A stretch of 43,918 nt of DNA from an uncultured Clostridium sp. (lineage in GTDB: Bacteria > Bacillota > Clostridia > TANB77 > CAG-508), in assembly GCA_947575745.1 (NCBI GenBank), contig CANPOS010000013.1:1-43918 (forward strand), read 5' to 3'. Below, one piece after another: positions 1 to 7,927 of this stretch (positions within the stretch are counted from its first letter, which is position 1; each line of letters begins with the position of its first letter). The translations under genes were made by a program, and so were the position numbers. The notes beneath the pieces were generated by a model. The model made no database searches. It was given only the letters and a program-made list of their open reading frames with translations, and was not told the DNA's origin.

Positions 1-55
1 TGGAATTTGAAATATCTCTCTTGAATCTATACTAAATTCAGGAAAGTATATATCT
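1..55. repeat. Terminal 55-bp exact direct repeat, copy 1
   Basis: Bases 1-55 are identical to bases 186-240 and differ from the next base on. The repeat starts exactly at the edge of the window. A 55-base exact terminal repeat equals a k-mer length widely used by de Bruijn assemblers, so this is probably an unresolved graph loop rather than biology. It makes the sequence left of about position 186 doubtful. Confidence 0.9.
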
Positions 56-902
56 TATGCATATTAGTAATTCCACAATAAGAATGCACAAGCAAATTAA
101 AACATGTACTTGTCTGTCTATAGTCTAGAAAATAAAACCATGGGATTCCTATGTCGATTGATTGCTTTAACCATTGCATTATTTCTGGAATTTGAAATAT
201 CTCTCTTGAATCTATACTAAATTCAGGAAAGTATATATCTAATGACGTTCTCGCATTAATTAATAATTCATTATCAATAGACATTCTATTTATATATTCA
301 TTAATAGTTCTAAAACTATTTTTTATTATTTCATATTTAGGAATTGCTATTACTTTTCTATCTGTTTTTTGCAGAATAGAATTAATTGCCCAATTAAACT
401 GTATTTGTTGTCCAAAATCTATTATAGGACCAGCCTCATTAAAAATTGCTTCCTTAAAATTTGTTTTCAATTCATTTTCTTTTGGTATTTCTATACACCA
501 ATTTATTTCGTTTATAGGAATAGTCTTTTCAATTTTAAATTGTATCCAATTCATTCTTTGAAAATCATTATCCATAATAACAATAAATATTGGGCTTTGA
601 TTATTCAAATAATAATTCAAGTGTTTTTGTTCACCTACATATTTATATCCAAGTTTAGTCAACTTGTTAAAATATGAATTACCATGTTTTATTTGCACAC
701 CTACAAGTTTACTAGTAGCATTTCCATTTACTACCAATTCTATATACCCATCAATTCCGAAATCATTTTCTTCATGTATAGGATGATATATACATTTTAA
801 TTTTTCATATACAAAACATTCAAAATATGCTTGTCCACTTGTACCTTTTGATTTATTTGTAGTCACTTTTGGAAATAGCATTTTTATCCCCCTTTTTATC
901 AT
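27..902 (-). CDS. DUF4365 domain protein (C-terminus doubtful)
   Basis: About 291 residues. The N-terminal 120 residues match the DUF4365 pattern: a G-x-x-G-Q helix near residue 22, then NDFGIDGYIE, then VGVQIKHG, an Asp/Glu...Q-x-K arrangement like PD-(D/E)xK nuclease-type folds. DUF4365 proteins are often found in defence or mobile regions; a nucleic-acid role is inferred. The start is supported by a GGGGG-rich ribosome site just upstream. The last 50 or so residues are encoded in and left of the duplicated 55-base segment, so the true C-terminus may differ. It is the first of several accessory minus-strand genes at this end. Confidence 0.7.
   Translation of the reverse strand: MIKRGIKMLFPKVTTNKSKGTSGQAYFECFVYEKLKCIYHPIHEENDFGIDGYIELVVNGNATSKLVGVQIKHGNSYFNKLTKLGYKYVGEQKHLNYYLNNQSPIFIVIMDNDFQRMNWIQFKIEKTIPINEINWCIEIPKENELKTNFKEAIFNEAGPIIDFGQQIQFNWAINSILQKTDRKVIAIPKYEIIKNSFRTINEYINRMSIDNELLINARTSLDIYFPEFSIDSREIFQIPEIMQWLKQSIDIGIPWFYFLDYRQTSTCFNLLVHSYCGITNMHKIYTFLNLV
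186..240. repeat. Terminal 55-bp exact direct repeat, copy 2
   Basis: Internal copy of the terminal repeat, 185 bases from copy 1. That distance is not a multiple of three, so the DUF4365 reading frame that crosses copy 2 in a sensible frame meets copy 1 in another frame and stops there. The C-terminus of that gene as written is therefore unreliable. Confidence 0.9.
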
Positions 903-989
903 ATATCAATATCTTTATTTAATAAATTAATTAAACCACATTTTTCAAAATATTTAATTATTTTGAATGTCAATTGTTATTCTTATATC

Positions 990-1424
990 TTAGTCATTTA
1001 AAACACTTACTATATCATTTGACGCAATTAAATTATTTCTCTGATTTATTATTGCTGTTTTAATATAATTTTCTCTTAGTTCATTATCCATTTTATTTAT
1101 TATTTCTTCATAATCAAACCATTTAACATCTAAAATTTCTTCTTCGTCAAACTCAATAGTTTCCTTAACTAACTTAGCATTAAAAACTACCATTACAAAC
1201 AAATCATCTTCTAAAACTTTATTTGCAATATAACACACACCATCTAGTTCTACATCGCATCCTGTTTTTTCTTTAATTTCTCTAATTGCTCCTTGCTTTA
1301 AACTTTCATTAAAATCTAAATGTCCAGCTAGAAAATTCCATTTTTTATAAGCTTTCTCTTTTGCTTCTTGTACTAACAGATATTTTCCGTCCTTTTCTAT
1401 AATTCCACCAACTATTACTTTCAT
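990..1424 (-). CDS. Nudix hydrolase
   Basis: 144 residues, the usual size of a single-domain Nudix enzyme that cleaves nucleoside diphosphates linked to another moiety. The Nudix box starts at GHLDFNE and runs to REIKEKTGC. The consensus is Gx5Ex7REUxEExGU, but the last of the three metal-binding Glu is Lys here (REIKEK), which could weaken catalysis or shift metal binding. The substrate cannot be told. It lies 2 bases after the GNAT gene, with a GAGGAG ribosome site inside the end of that gene, so the two are probably co-translated. Confidence 0.85.
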   Translation of the reverse strand: MKVIVGGIIEKDGKYLLVQEAKEKAYKKWNFLAGHLDFNESLKQGAIREIKEKTGCDVELDGVCYIANKVLEDDLFVMVVFNAKLVKETIEFDEEEILDVKWFDYEEIINKMDNELRENYIKTAIINQRNNLIASNDIVSVLND

Positions 1425-1426
1425 AC

Positions 1427-1873
1427 TTATCTCCTCAAAAATTTTGCATATCCATTTTCATATTCATATCCTAAACTTTTATAAAATTGATTTGCTACAG
1501 TATTATTTTTATCTGCCATTAGACATATAAACTCACAATTCTTGTCTTTAGCTATCTTTTCAATATATTCAAATAGTTTACTTCCTACTTTAAGTCTTCT
1601 ATATTCTTTTTTTACTCTAACACTCCAAATTGTAATAAATGGATTATTTTCTTCAAAAATATCGTAATGTATAATTGCTTTCGCAAAACCAATAATGTTA
1701 TGATTATTTTTTACTACAATCATTTTATATTCTGGCTTATCTTTAATTTTTTCAAATGTTTCCTTCATCTTGACACGATTAGTAATAGTTGTTCTTTCTT
1801 CATCATAAAGTTTTGCTACTTCTTCTAAATCATCTTCCATAAGTTTGGAAAAATTTAAATCTTCACTCATCAT
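1427..1873 (-). CDS. GNAT family N-acetyltransferase
   Basis: 148 residues with a full GNAT fold: N-terminal acceptor half, motif A with RRLKVGSKLF (the R/Q-x-x-G-x-G/A acetyl-CoA pyrophosphate loop) at about 113-122, and motif B ending in NQFYKSLGYEYE. Members acetylate amines of small molecules or proteins using acetyl-CoA; the substrate is not evident. A GAGGGA ribosome site precedes the tandem ATG ATG start; either Met could be used. It forms a two-gene unit with the Nudix gene downstream. Confidence 0.85.
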   Translation of the reverse strand: MMSEDLNFSKLMEDDLEEVAKLYDEERTTITNRVKMKETFEKIKDKPEYKMIVVKNNHNIIGFAKAIIHYDIFEENNPFITIWSVRVKKEYRRLKVGSKLFEYIEKIAKDKNCEFICLMADKNNTVANQFYKSLGYEYENGYAKFLRR

Positions 1874-1928
1874 TTTTATTCCCTCTTTTGCTCATATATT
1901 ATTTCTGCCTACACGTGTCGTAGTATAT

Positions 1929-2564
1929 TTATCTTTTAATTTCATATTCTCTTAATTCCTCTATATATTTTTCTATTGCTACATCATTTATATCTTCTGG
2001 CATAATTGTACAGTATTCCATAATCTGTTTCTCTATCCCCAAAGAACATTCTATCAAATAATCTGCTTTGTCTTTATTTGACCATACAGACAATGCCTTG
2101 TCTTTATATCTAACCTTTGCATCTTCTAATCTTTCTTTTATGCTAACGACTCCACTAGGGCTAACTCGTTGATCGCAGTAGGCACATATTTTTCTCTCAT
2201 ATGAATTAGATTTTAGAGTTTCTTCATTTTTTCTTGACCTTTTCCCATCTAATATCTCTATTTCCTTTTTATTTAATCCTTCTTGTTTTCCAATTTCAAG
2301 ATTGATTTCATGGTCATTTGTTCCATACTTATCAAAATATTTCTTTCTAATTCTTTTAAAATCTTCATCTCTAGAAAAATTTTCTGGAATCTTTACAATA
2401 TTTCCCATATCATGTAATAAACTCACTCTAATTATTGACTTTTTATCTATCTTTGGTCCATTCCAATTATCTATTATCATTTTACTACATGTAGCTACTC
2501 TTAGCATATGCATTTGTAAATTTTCTGGCAAATGATATTTATTATAAATTTCTATAATATTCAT
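1929..2564 (-). CDS. HD domain phosphohydrolase
   Basis: 211 residues. An HD metal-dependent phosphohydrolase signature is visible: His19, the His51-Asp52 pair in LLHDMGNIV, a later His in DHEIN near residue 85, and an Asp in YCDQRVSP near residue 130. The order H...HD...H...D is the catalytic set of the superfamily. The substrate (a nucleotide or signalling nucleotide) is unknown. It sits upstream of the GNAT-Nudix pair with a 55-base gap and may belong to the same transcript. Confidence 0.8.
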   Translation of the reverse strand: MNIIEIYNKYHLPENLQMHMLRVATCSKMIIDNWNGPKIDKKSIIRVSLLHDMGNIVKIPENFSRDEDFKRIRKKYFDKYGTNDHEINLEIGKQEGLNKKEIEILDGKRSRKNEETLKSNSYERKICAYCDQRVSPSGVVSIKERLEDAKVRYKDKALSVWSNKDKADYLIECSLGIEKQIMEYCTIMPEDINDVAIEKYIEELREYEIKR

Positions 2565-2615
2565 AAACTATGCCTCCTATTATTTTTTGTATATTTCTTT
2601 TAAATATTTTGTTTT

Positions 2616-4061
2616 TTAAGAATTAAGAAAATACTGTATAATTGCATACATTCCTATATCAGTTATATTTCTAATTGCTTCTATATTTGCTGTAACTTGT
2701 TCTGGATGGTGAATTACTAAATCTAAATAGTTCTTCGTTCCCAATGAATCAAAACATGTCTCCCAGCATTTTAATATTGTATCATCAGCAATTAAATTCC
2801 CTTTGTTTCTTGATACATAATTAATTATTTGTTCTAATCTTAGGTCTTTATCATTATTACCTTCTCTCAATTTCTCCCACTTAGACATATTTATTAAAAA
2901 ATAAATACTTGACTGTTCAAGAATCGATCGAATTAAAAAGCAGTATGCTGATGGATAATACCTATATTGATTATAAGTTGACATGCGTTGTAACTCATAA
3001 ACAATATTTTTTATTCCCTTTGCCCTTTGATTAGAAGATTTAAGATTTGAAATATCTAAGTATCTGAACTTAATATCTTGATTCCTTCTAATTAATTTTG
3101 TTTTGTTCTTAATACTCTTTGTTTTATTTTCTTCTTTTGTTTTGTTCTTTATAGGCAAACTACCATCAAACAATCCTATTTGCGTGTTTTCTTCATCTTT
3201 CTCATCTATTAATGTATCTATCTTTAATTTTTCTTTATATTCCTTTTCATTATTTATATTCTCTAATTTTATCTCATTATTATTTGGATATAAATATTTT
3301 CTTATGTTCTTAATGTTTTTTACTGTTTCATTTGTTATTACTTTTTCATTTATATCATTAATAATTTTGCTTACTTTCTTTTCTAATTCCTCTACTGATG
3401 ATAAGCATGTTAAAGTGTTATCTATAAATTCAATTTGTAAATATTCCTTTCCGATTTTAGAATTAACAATTTTTTCAAATTTGCTTACTGGGAAGCTTCT
3501 ATTTACTGTACTAAATGCTTTTGGACAATATCCTTGTAGTTGTGTAAATATATTTTTTATTCCTAATCTTTCTTCAAATCTTTTTATTGATGCAGTATCC
3601 CATCTTAATGCACCAGAATCATTTGTATGTATACTCCTTATATATCCTGCACAATCTTCAAATGTTGGTGAAACATAACAAAATACTTCAAAGAATGACT
3701 CATCTTCAATAGCTTTACTTATATTATATATACCTCGTTTTTGATTATAACTAAATGCTTCAAAAGTATCTGCTAATTGAGGTCTTTGTAAAATCTTTAA
3801 GGCTGTAACTCTTCTATTTCCATCCCATGCTATATACTTTTTCTTACTAACTTCATATGTCACTGTTACAATAGATGATGGATACCATCCATCTTTAAAT
3901 ATATCTGTCATTAATTTGTACATAGCATTAGCTTCTCTTTTGTTAGTAATCAATTGTTTCATTACAAACTCTTCTCCTAAATCTAATACAGGATTGTGTC
4001 TAGGATTTTCTGGATTTACTAAAATATTATTAATATGTATTAATTTATGTGTGCTTTCCAT
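2616..4061 (-). CDS. ParB/sulfiredoxin-fold protein
   Basis: 481 residues. Residues 5-100 look like a ParB N-terminal (Srx-fold) domain: an opening INNILVNPENPRHNP strand and the key box WDGNRRVTALKIL (GNRR is the nucleotide-binding/nuclease motif of this fold). The middle (about 250-320) is Lys/Glu-rich and probably a flexible linker. The C-terminal 150 residues form a helical domain starting near YPSAYCFLIRSIL that I do not recognise. No chromosome-partition partner (ParA) is nearby. Such stand-alone ParB-like proteins are common in defence and mobile regions; that role is inference. Confidence 0.7.
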   Translation of the reverse strand: MESTHKLIHINNILVNPENPRHNPVLDLGEEFVMKQLITNKREANAMYKLMTDIFKDGWYPSSIVTVTYEVSKKKYIAWDGNRRVTALKILQRPQLADTFEAFSYNQKRGIYNISKAIEDESFFEVFCYVSPTFEDCAGYIRSIHTNDSGALRWDTASIKRFEERLGIKNIFTQLQGYCPKAFSTVNRSFPVSKFEKIVNSKIGKEYLQIEFIDNTLTCLSSVEELEKKVSKIINDINEKVITNETVKNIKNIRKYLYPNNNEIKLENINNEKEYKEKLKIDTLIDEKDEENTQIGLFDGSLPIKNKTKEENKTKSIKNKTKLIRRNQDIKFRYLDISNLKSSNQRAKGIKNIVYELQRMSTYNQYRYYPSAYCFLIRSILEQSSIYFLINMSKWEKLREGNNDKDLRLEQIINYVSRNKGNLIADDTILKCWETCFDSLGTKNYLDLVIHHPEQVTANIEAIRNITDIGMYAIIQYFLNS

Positions 4062-4302
4062 AATATACCTTTCTTTTACTAATTCTATATATCTTCTTTT
4101 GTATATTATAAATTTAATACATTATATAACATATTTCTCTAAAAATCTACATCTTATAAATAAAATCACCTCTCCACCTTACAAACCAATTCATATACAA
4201 ACTTTTCCCTTACCACATAGCCTGTCCTCTTTTCTCCCTGCATTGTTGTATAGCCTTTTCTTATCTGCTCCCTCTCAAATTCAATCCTACTATATCTATT
4301 CT

Positions 4303-4438
4303 CTATCTTGCAACCATTATAGATGTAATTATACCACTTTCTAAGTCTGCTGTTACGTCTTGAACATAGCCGAAGACGTCTTCCATCCGTTATATTTATT
4401 ACTTCTTTGTGTTTAAAGTCTAATCCTTTTCCTCCCAT
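4303..4438 (-). pseudogene. YlmC/YmxH-like sporulation protein, recoded and truncated
   Basis: The start at 4438 has a strong ribosome site (AGGGGG, 7 bases upstream). Translation gives a PRC-barrel start, HKEVINITDGRRL, typical of the YlmC/YmxH family, then an in-frame CGG. In frame 0 the similarity ends. Reading +1 at CGG restores GYVQDVTADLESGIITSIMV, the next half of the family. A TAG follows 22 codons after the shift, where the family normally continues for about 40 residues, so the gene looks truncated as well as recoded. In clostridia this gene usually lies directly after sigG; here 2.6 kb of other genes separates them. Confidence 0.7.
4370..4372 (-). other. +1 recoding site 1 (CTT CGGC) in ymxH-like gene
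   Basis: In-frame CGG at codon 23. Frame 0 gives LRLCSRR; +1 gives LGYVQDV, matching the family. Confidence 0.75.
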
Positions 4439-4574
4439 AAAAATACCCCCTACATTCGCCATGATTCTCTCGTAAAGAAATTTTTCTCTATCGTTCAAAA
4501 TTTCTAACGACAGAAAAAACCCCCTATGCTATTATATGCATGGAGGCTTGGGTATTATTTGTTAAATTTTAATC

Positions 4575-4658
4575 GGTTAAAAATGCTAACCAGTTTATTG
4601 GTAACATTTTGTTACCAGTTGACCTTCAAATTTTAGTTGATTACAATGTCTAACCAAC
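4575..4658. repeat. Three tandem imperfect palindromes
   Basis: Within 84 bases lie three small palindromes with related arms: GGTTA/TAACC (4575-4591), TGGTAACA/TGTTACCA (4599-4617) and GTTGATTA/TAACCAAC (4636-4658), each with a short AATG- or ATTTT-like loop. They fill the gap between the dinD remnant and the ymxH-like gene. They could be operator sites or small RNA hairpins; none is followed by a convincing T-run. Confidence 0.55.
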
Positions 4659-5173
4659 TCATTTTGATTTCTTATTTTTGTCTATTAATCCCTTATTTTT
4701 CTCTTTTTCTATTTGTTTTGCACTTTTGCTTGGTGTTGGTAAATCCTCTGGCATAGTTCCACCAATTCTTTTGATAGTTTGTCTAACTGCTTGTCCTACT
4801 TTGTGATGTGTTATACATGCATATCTTCATTATCTACATTTTTATTTTTTAATACTTCATCTGTTTGTGTTATTCTAAATAGGTTCGCTGCAAGTTCTGT
4901 ACTACTCATATAATCTAATATATCTTCTTTTTCTGATATTCCTTTTCTGTTTGCTATATCTTTAGCCGTTTCTCCATTATATAATCCTCTATATCCATAA
5001 TTGTTGAATTTGCCATAGTTTTTAACACCTACTAGTTTTGCAGTATCAAACAAATACTTATTTTTATCTTTAACATTTTGTCTTGTTGCTTTTTCTCCTG
5101 TGAATTCTCCTTTTTCATTTAAAACATCAATATATTCCATTAACTTATCTGCTCCTTCCCCTGTTATGTTCAT
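4659..5173 (-). pseudogene. dinD-like gene, frameshifted
   Basis: The first part (5173-4811, 120 residues) carries the DinD core: NYGYRGLYNGETAKDI and SSTELAANLFRITQT. It stops at TAA after EDMHV. The family C-terminus continues in another frame as HHKVGQAVRQTIKRIGG then TMPEDLPTP, ending at 4659. The shift is a one-base loss (or two-base gain) near 4811-4824. No CGG is present, so this is an ordinary indel, unlike the other interrupted genes here. The N-terminal 130 or so residues of full DinD are also missing. DinD is a DNA-damage-inducible protein. Confidence 0.75.
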
Positions 5174-5993
5174 CTTCCATACATATTTGTCCCTTTAATT
5201 GTCTTAATAAATTTCTTACTGTTCTTGCTTCTGACATATTAAATACTACACCTGGCAAATTATTTTTAGTATATATTCTTTGTGAAACTCCCAATAATCT
5301 TAGCCTTCTTTCTATTTCCTCTTCTGTTCTGCCAGCTTTTCTCATATCATTTATCCATTTTTGCTTATCAAAATCTTGGTATACCATCATTGGTAAGAAG
5401 TTCCTAGGATAAGCCTCTTTTAACGTTACTTGCATACTTTCGTCATTTACAATTACTATAGCATCTCCTCGCTTTAAAGCTTCATCTATTTCTTCTTTAG
5501 AAATTCCATATAAATTTCCTGCAAATTTATATGTCCATTCGCACTTTTCTACTTCTACTCTATTTAATCCTTCTTTTATCTCTGGTTTGTCTACTTTTCC
5601 ATCTCTAGAAGGTCTAGTAGTCTTTTTTGGTACAATCGTCATTTCGTCTACCATGTCCTTTAACTCTCTTATCTCTCCATCTGATGTATAATCTTTTGGG
5701 TCAAGTTCAAAAAACTCTCTATCTTTTTCTGTTATTTGTGTTAAATCTCTTTTTTTCAACTCAGAAATAATATGAATTAAGTACGATTTTCCACAACCTG
5801 ATTCTCCAAATAATACTACTAAATGATTATCAGGAATTTGTGTTTGCAATGAGCTTATAATTCCTAATAAATAAGCTGTAACAAAATCTAGATTATTCAT
5901 ATCATACTCTAGTACATTTATATCGATAATACTTTGATTTGCAATTGGTGCTAATTTTTCTCTAAAGCTAGGTTCAGTTATATCTGTTGCCAC
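5145..5993 (-). CDS. P-loop NTPase, guanylate-kinase-like
   Basis: 282 residues from a GTG at 5993. A Walker A, LFGESGCGKSYL, lies at about 62-73. Downstream come KKTTRPSRDGK (the GMP-binding TTRxPR loop of guanylate kinases), TYKFAGNLYGIS and AIVIVNDE, in the order of the guanylate-kinase core, but the protein is longer than Gmk and has an extra N-terminal segment. The GTG lacks a good ribosome site, and coding-like sequence continues 19 codons upstream to a TAG without an ATG, so the start may be lost. It overlaps the dinD remnant by 29 bases in another frame; the two may once have been one polypeptide. Likely not housekeeping Gmk. Confidence 0.6.
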   Translation of the reverse strand: MATDITEPSFREKLAPIANQSIIDINVLEYDMNNLDFVTAYLLGIISSLQTQIPDNHLVVLFGESGCGKSYLIHIISELKKRDLTQITEKDREFFELDPKDYTSDGEIRELKDMVDEMTIVPKKTTRPSRDGKVDKPEIKEGLNRVEVEKCEWTYKFAGNLYGISKEEIDEALKRGDAIVIVNDESMQVTLKEAYPRNFLPMMVYQDFDKQKWINDMRKAGRTEEEIERRLRLLGVSQRIYTKNNLPGVVFNMSEARTVRNLLRQLKGQICMEDEHNRGRSR

Positions 5994-6089
5994 ATTAAAT
6001 AATTGCTCAAATTCTTTTTGTGTTAATTCTTCTATTTTCTTATAATATAGCTACCTATTGGGGTTCTTCATATTTTACTCTTTCTCTTT

Positions 6090-6936
6090 TTAGTCTAATT
6101 CCAAGTGTCTTTCTTTTACCTCTATTTTTCTATCTTCTAAAATCACTTCATAATATATTCCATCAGGTATTTCATTATCATTAATATTTTCAGTTAATGA
6201 ACCTAGGATATAATAAACAATATCGTTTTCTATTATCTTCTTTGTCCAATGTTGATGTCCTGAAAATGCTGCTATCAAATTCTTGTCTTTATTTAATATA
6301 TCTTTTATCTCTTTTCTATTTCCTAACACAGCATATTGAGGACAATTCTCGAACCACCAATTTCCTTGCATATTATCTTCTGCTATTCCATAATGAGTAA
6401 ATATTAAGCAAGGCAAATTATTATTCTCTAAATCTTTCTTTAGCCATACTAAATCTTCCTCTGATATAAACTGTGTCTTTAATATTCCGTCCTTCTCTAT
6501 ATTTCTTATCTGCACCCAGATTTGTATTTACATCTAATCCTAAAAAGATAAAATGGTAGCCTCTCATATCTATCGAAAATGTTGAATGGTTATACCCCAT
6601 AATTTTTTCTACTTCTGTTATTGATTTCATAGATCGTAAATCATGATTACCTGTCACTGAATAAAATGGTACTTTTATATTTTTTAAAAATTTCCAAATA
6701 AAATTTAGATTGATAATATCTTTATCATGATCATTAAAGTCCTCTATTAAATCTCCTAAGCTAATTACTATATCTGGCTTTATCTCATTATTTATTTTAT
6801 CTATTAGTTTATGTAATAATGGAATAGAATATTGTGTTAATTTTCTTTCTATATTTGATCCATTATTTATCGGTCTTTCTGGTGCATAATGAGCATCTGA
6901 AAAAATAACTATTTTACATTTTGCTTTTCCTATCAT
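6090..6936 (-). CDS. Calcineurin-like metallophosphoesterase, read through one CGG +1 shift
   Basis: About 281 residues when read with +1 at CGG. All five phosphoesterase motifs appear in order across the shift: FSDAH (about 14), GDLIED (about 62), GNHD (about 97), then after the shift THYG and GHQHW. Frame 0 runs on as RNIKDTVYIRGR, unlike the family; the +1 frame reads EGGILKTQFISEEDLVWL, a normal connector. So neither fragment alone holds a full active site. The substrate is unknown; the family cleaves phosphomono- or diesters with a dimetal centre. It lies between sigG and the ymxH-like gene. Confidence 0.85.
6487..6489 (-). other. +1 recoding site 2 (GGA CGGA) in phosphoesterase
   Basis: In-frame CGG at codon 150. 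Skipping C gives Gly-Gly-Ile-Leu and joins the two halves of the metal-binding set. Confidence 0.9.
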
Positions 6937-7057
6937 ACTTGTCTCCTAAATTTATGTTTCATAAATCTTTCTCATGCCTAAATCATATCATACTGTCTTA
7001 GCTTTTTTCAACAAAAAATACCCATACATATTTTATGCATGAATATTTTCTTTAATC

Positions 7058-7831
7058 TTATTTATAATTTTTCTTTATTCTTTGTATTGCAGTTTTTTCT
7101 AGTCTTGATACCTGTGCTTGTGATATTCCTATTTCGTCTGCAACTTCCATTTGTGTTCTTCCATCAAAAAATCTTTTTGTGATTATTACCTTTTCTCTTT
7201 GATTTAATTTCTTCATTGCTTCTGCTAAACTTAGATTCTCTGCCCATTTTTCATCTGTATTTTTATTGTCACTTACTTGATCCATTATAAAAATATTTTC
7301 TGCTCCATCTTTATATATTGGTTCTTGAAGTGATATTGGATCTTGTATCGCATCAAAACTAAATGCAATTTCTTCTCTTTCTATTCCTAATTCTTTAGCT
7401 ATTCTATCAATTGTTGGTTCTTTTCCATCTTCTTTGGTTAGTTTTTCTCTTACTTGTATTGCCTTATATGCTAAATCTCTTACTGAACGGCTAACTCTAA
7501 TTGGATTATTATCTCTTAAATATCTTCTAACTTCTCCTATAATCATTGGTACAGCATAAGTAGAAAATTGTACATTAAGAGTTGTATCAAAATTATCTAT
7601 TGCCTTTATTAATCCTATACAACCTACTTGGAATAAGTCGTCTGAACTTTCTCCACGCCCACCAAATCTTTGTATAACACTAAGAACTAGTCTTAAATTT
7701 CCATTTATAAATTCTTCTCTTGCTTTTTCGTCTCCTTGCTTTATCTTAACAAATAGTTCATTTTTTTCTTCATTTGATAGTACAGGTAATTTTGAAGTGT
7801 TTACTCCACATATTTCAACCTTTTTTATCAA
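7058..7831 (-). CDS. sigG: RNA polymerase sigma-G factor (forespore)
   Basis: 257 residues, full length. It directs late forespore transcription during sporulation. The N-terminal signature VEICGVNTSKLPVL is specific to SigG. Region 2 includes DLFQVGCIGLIKAIDNFD and FSTYAVPMIIGEVRRYLRD; region 4 ends with SQAQVSRLEKTAIQRIKK, the helix-turn-helix that binds -35. The start is TTG, preceded 8 bases away by AAGGAGG. That ribosome site is inside a long hairpin (7834-7895). The usual neighbour sigE is absent; a PLD-like gene lies upstream and ymxH is displaced downstream. Confidence 0.95.
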   Translation of the reverse strand: MIKKVEICGVNTSKLPVLSNEEKNELFVKIKQGDEKAREEFINGNLRLVLSVIQRFGGRGESSDDLFQVGCIGLIKAIDNFDTTLNVQFSTYAVPMIIGEVRRYLRDNNPIRVSRSVRDLAYKAIQVREKLTKEDGKEPTIDRIAKELGIEREEIAFSFDAIQDPISLQEPIYKDGAENIFIMDQVSDNKNTDEKWAENLSLAEAMKKLNQREKVIITKRFFDGRTQMEVADEIGISQAQVSRLEKTAIQRIKKNYK

Positions 7832-7833
7832 AT

Positions 7834-7895
7834 AAAAAACCTCCTTCTAGAAATAATGTATGTTATTTTCATTATTTCCAAAAAGAGGTTTTTTT
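7834..7895 (-). promoter_or_regulatory. Hairpin covering the sigG ribosome site / terminator of upstream gene
   Basis: Outer arms AAAAAACCTC (7834-7843) and GAGGTTTTTT (7885-7894) and inner arms GAAATAATG (7850-7858) and CATTATTTC (7870-7878) pair. On the transcript, the 3' arm holds the GGAGG of sigG and its T-run precedes the TTG start. It can serve as terminator for the PLD gene, as a block on sigG translation in read-through mRNA, or both. Confidence 0.7.
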
Positions 7896-7927
7896 ATGCA
7901 AAATTGGCTTTTCTTATATTCTTTTTA

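Noticed and set aside
4575..4658. CRISPR array
   Set aside because: Units are too short and imperfect, with no constant repeat-spacer pattern and no cas genes.
5145..5173. A +1 shift at AGG joining the kinase-like gene to dinD
   Set aside because: AGG is read normally elsewhere, for example in the recoded tail of surface protein A, and a simple gene overlap explains the arrangement.
4303..6936. A run of ordinary pseudogenes between ymxH and sigG
   Set aside because: The phosphoesterase is fully restored by the CGG shift, so only dinD and the truncated ymxH-like gene remain as decayed; the kinase-like gene is merely doubtful at its start.
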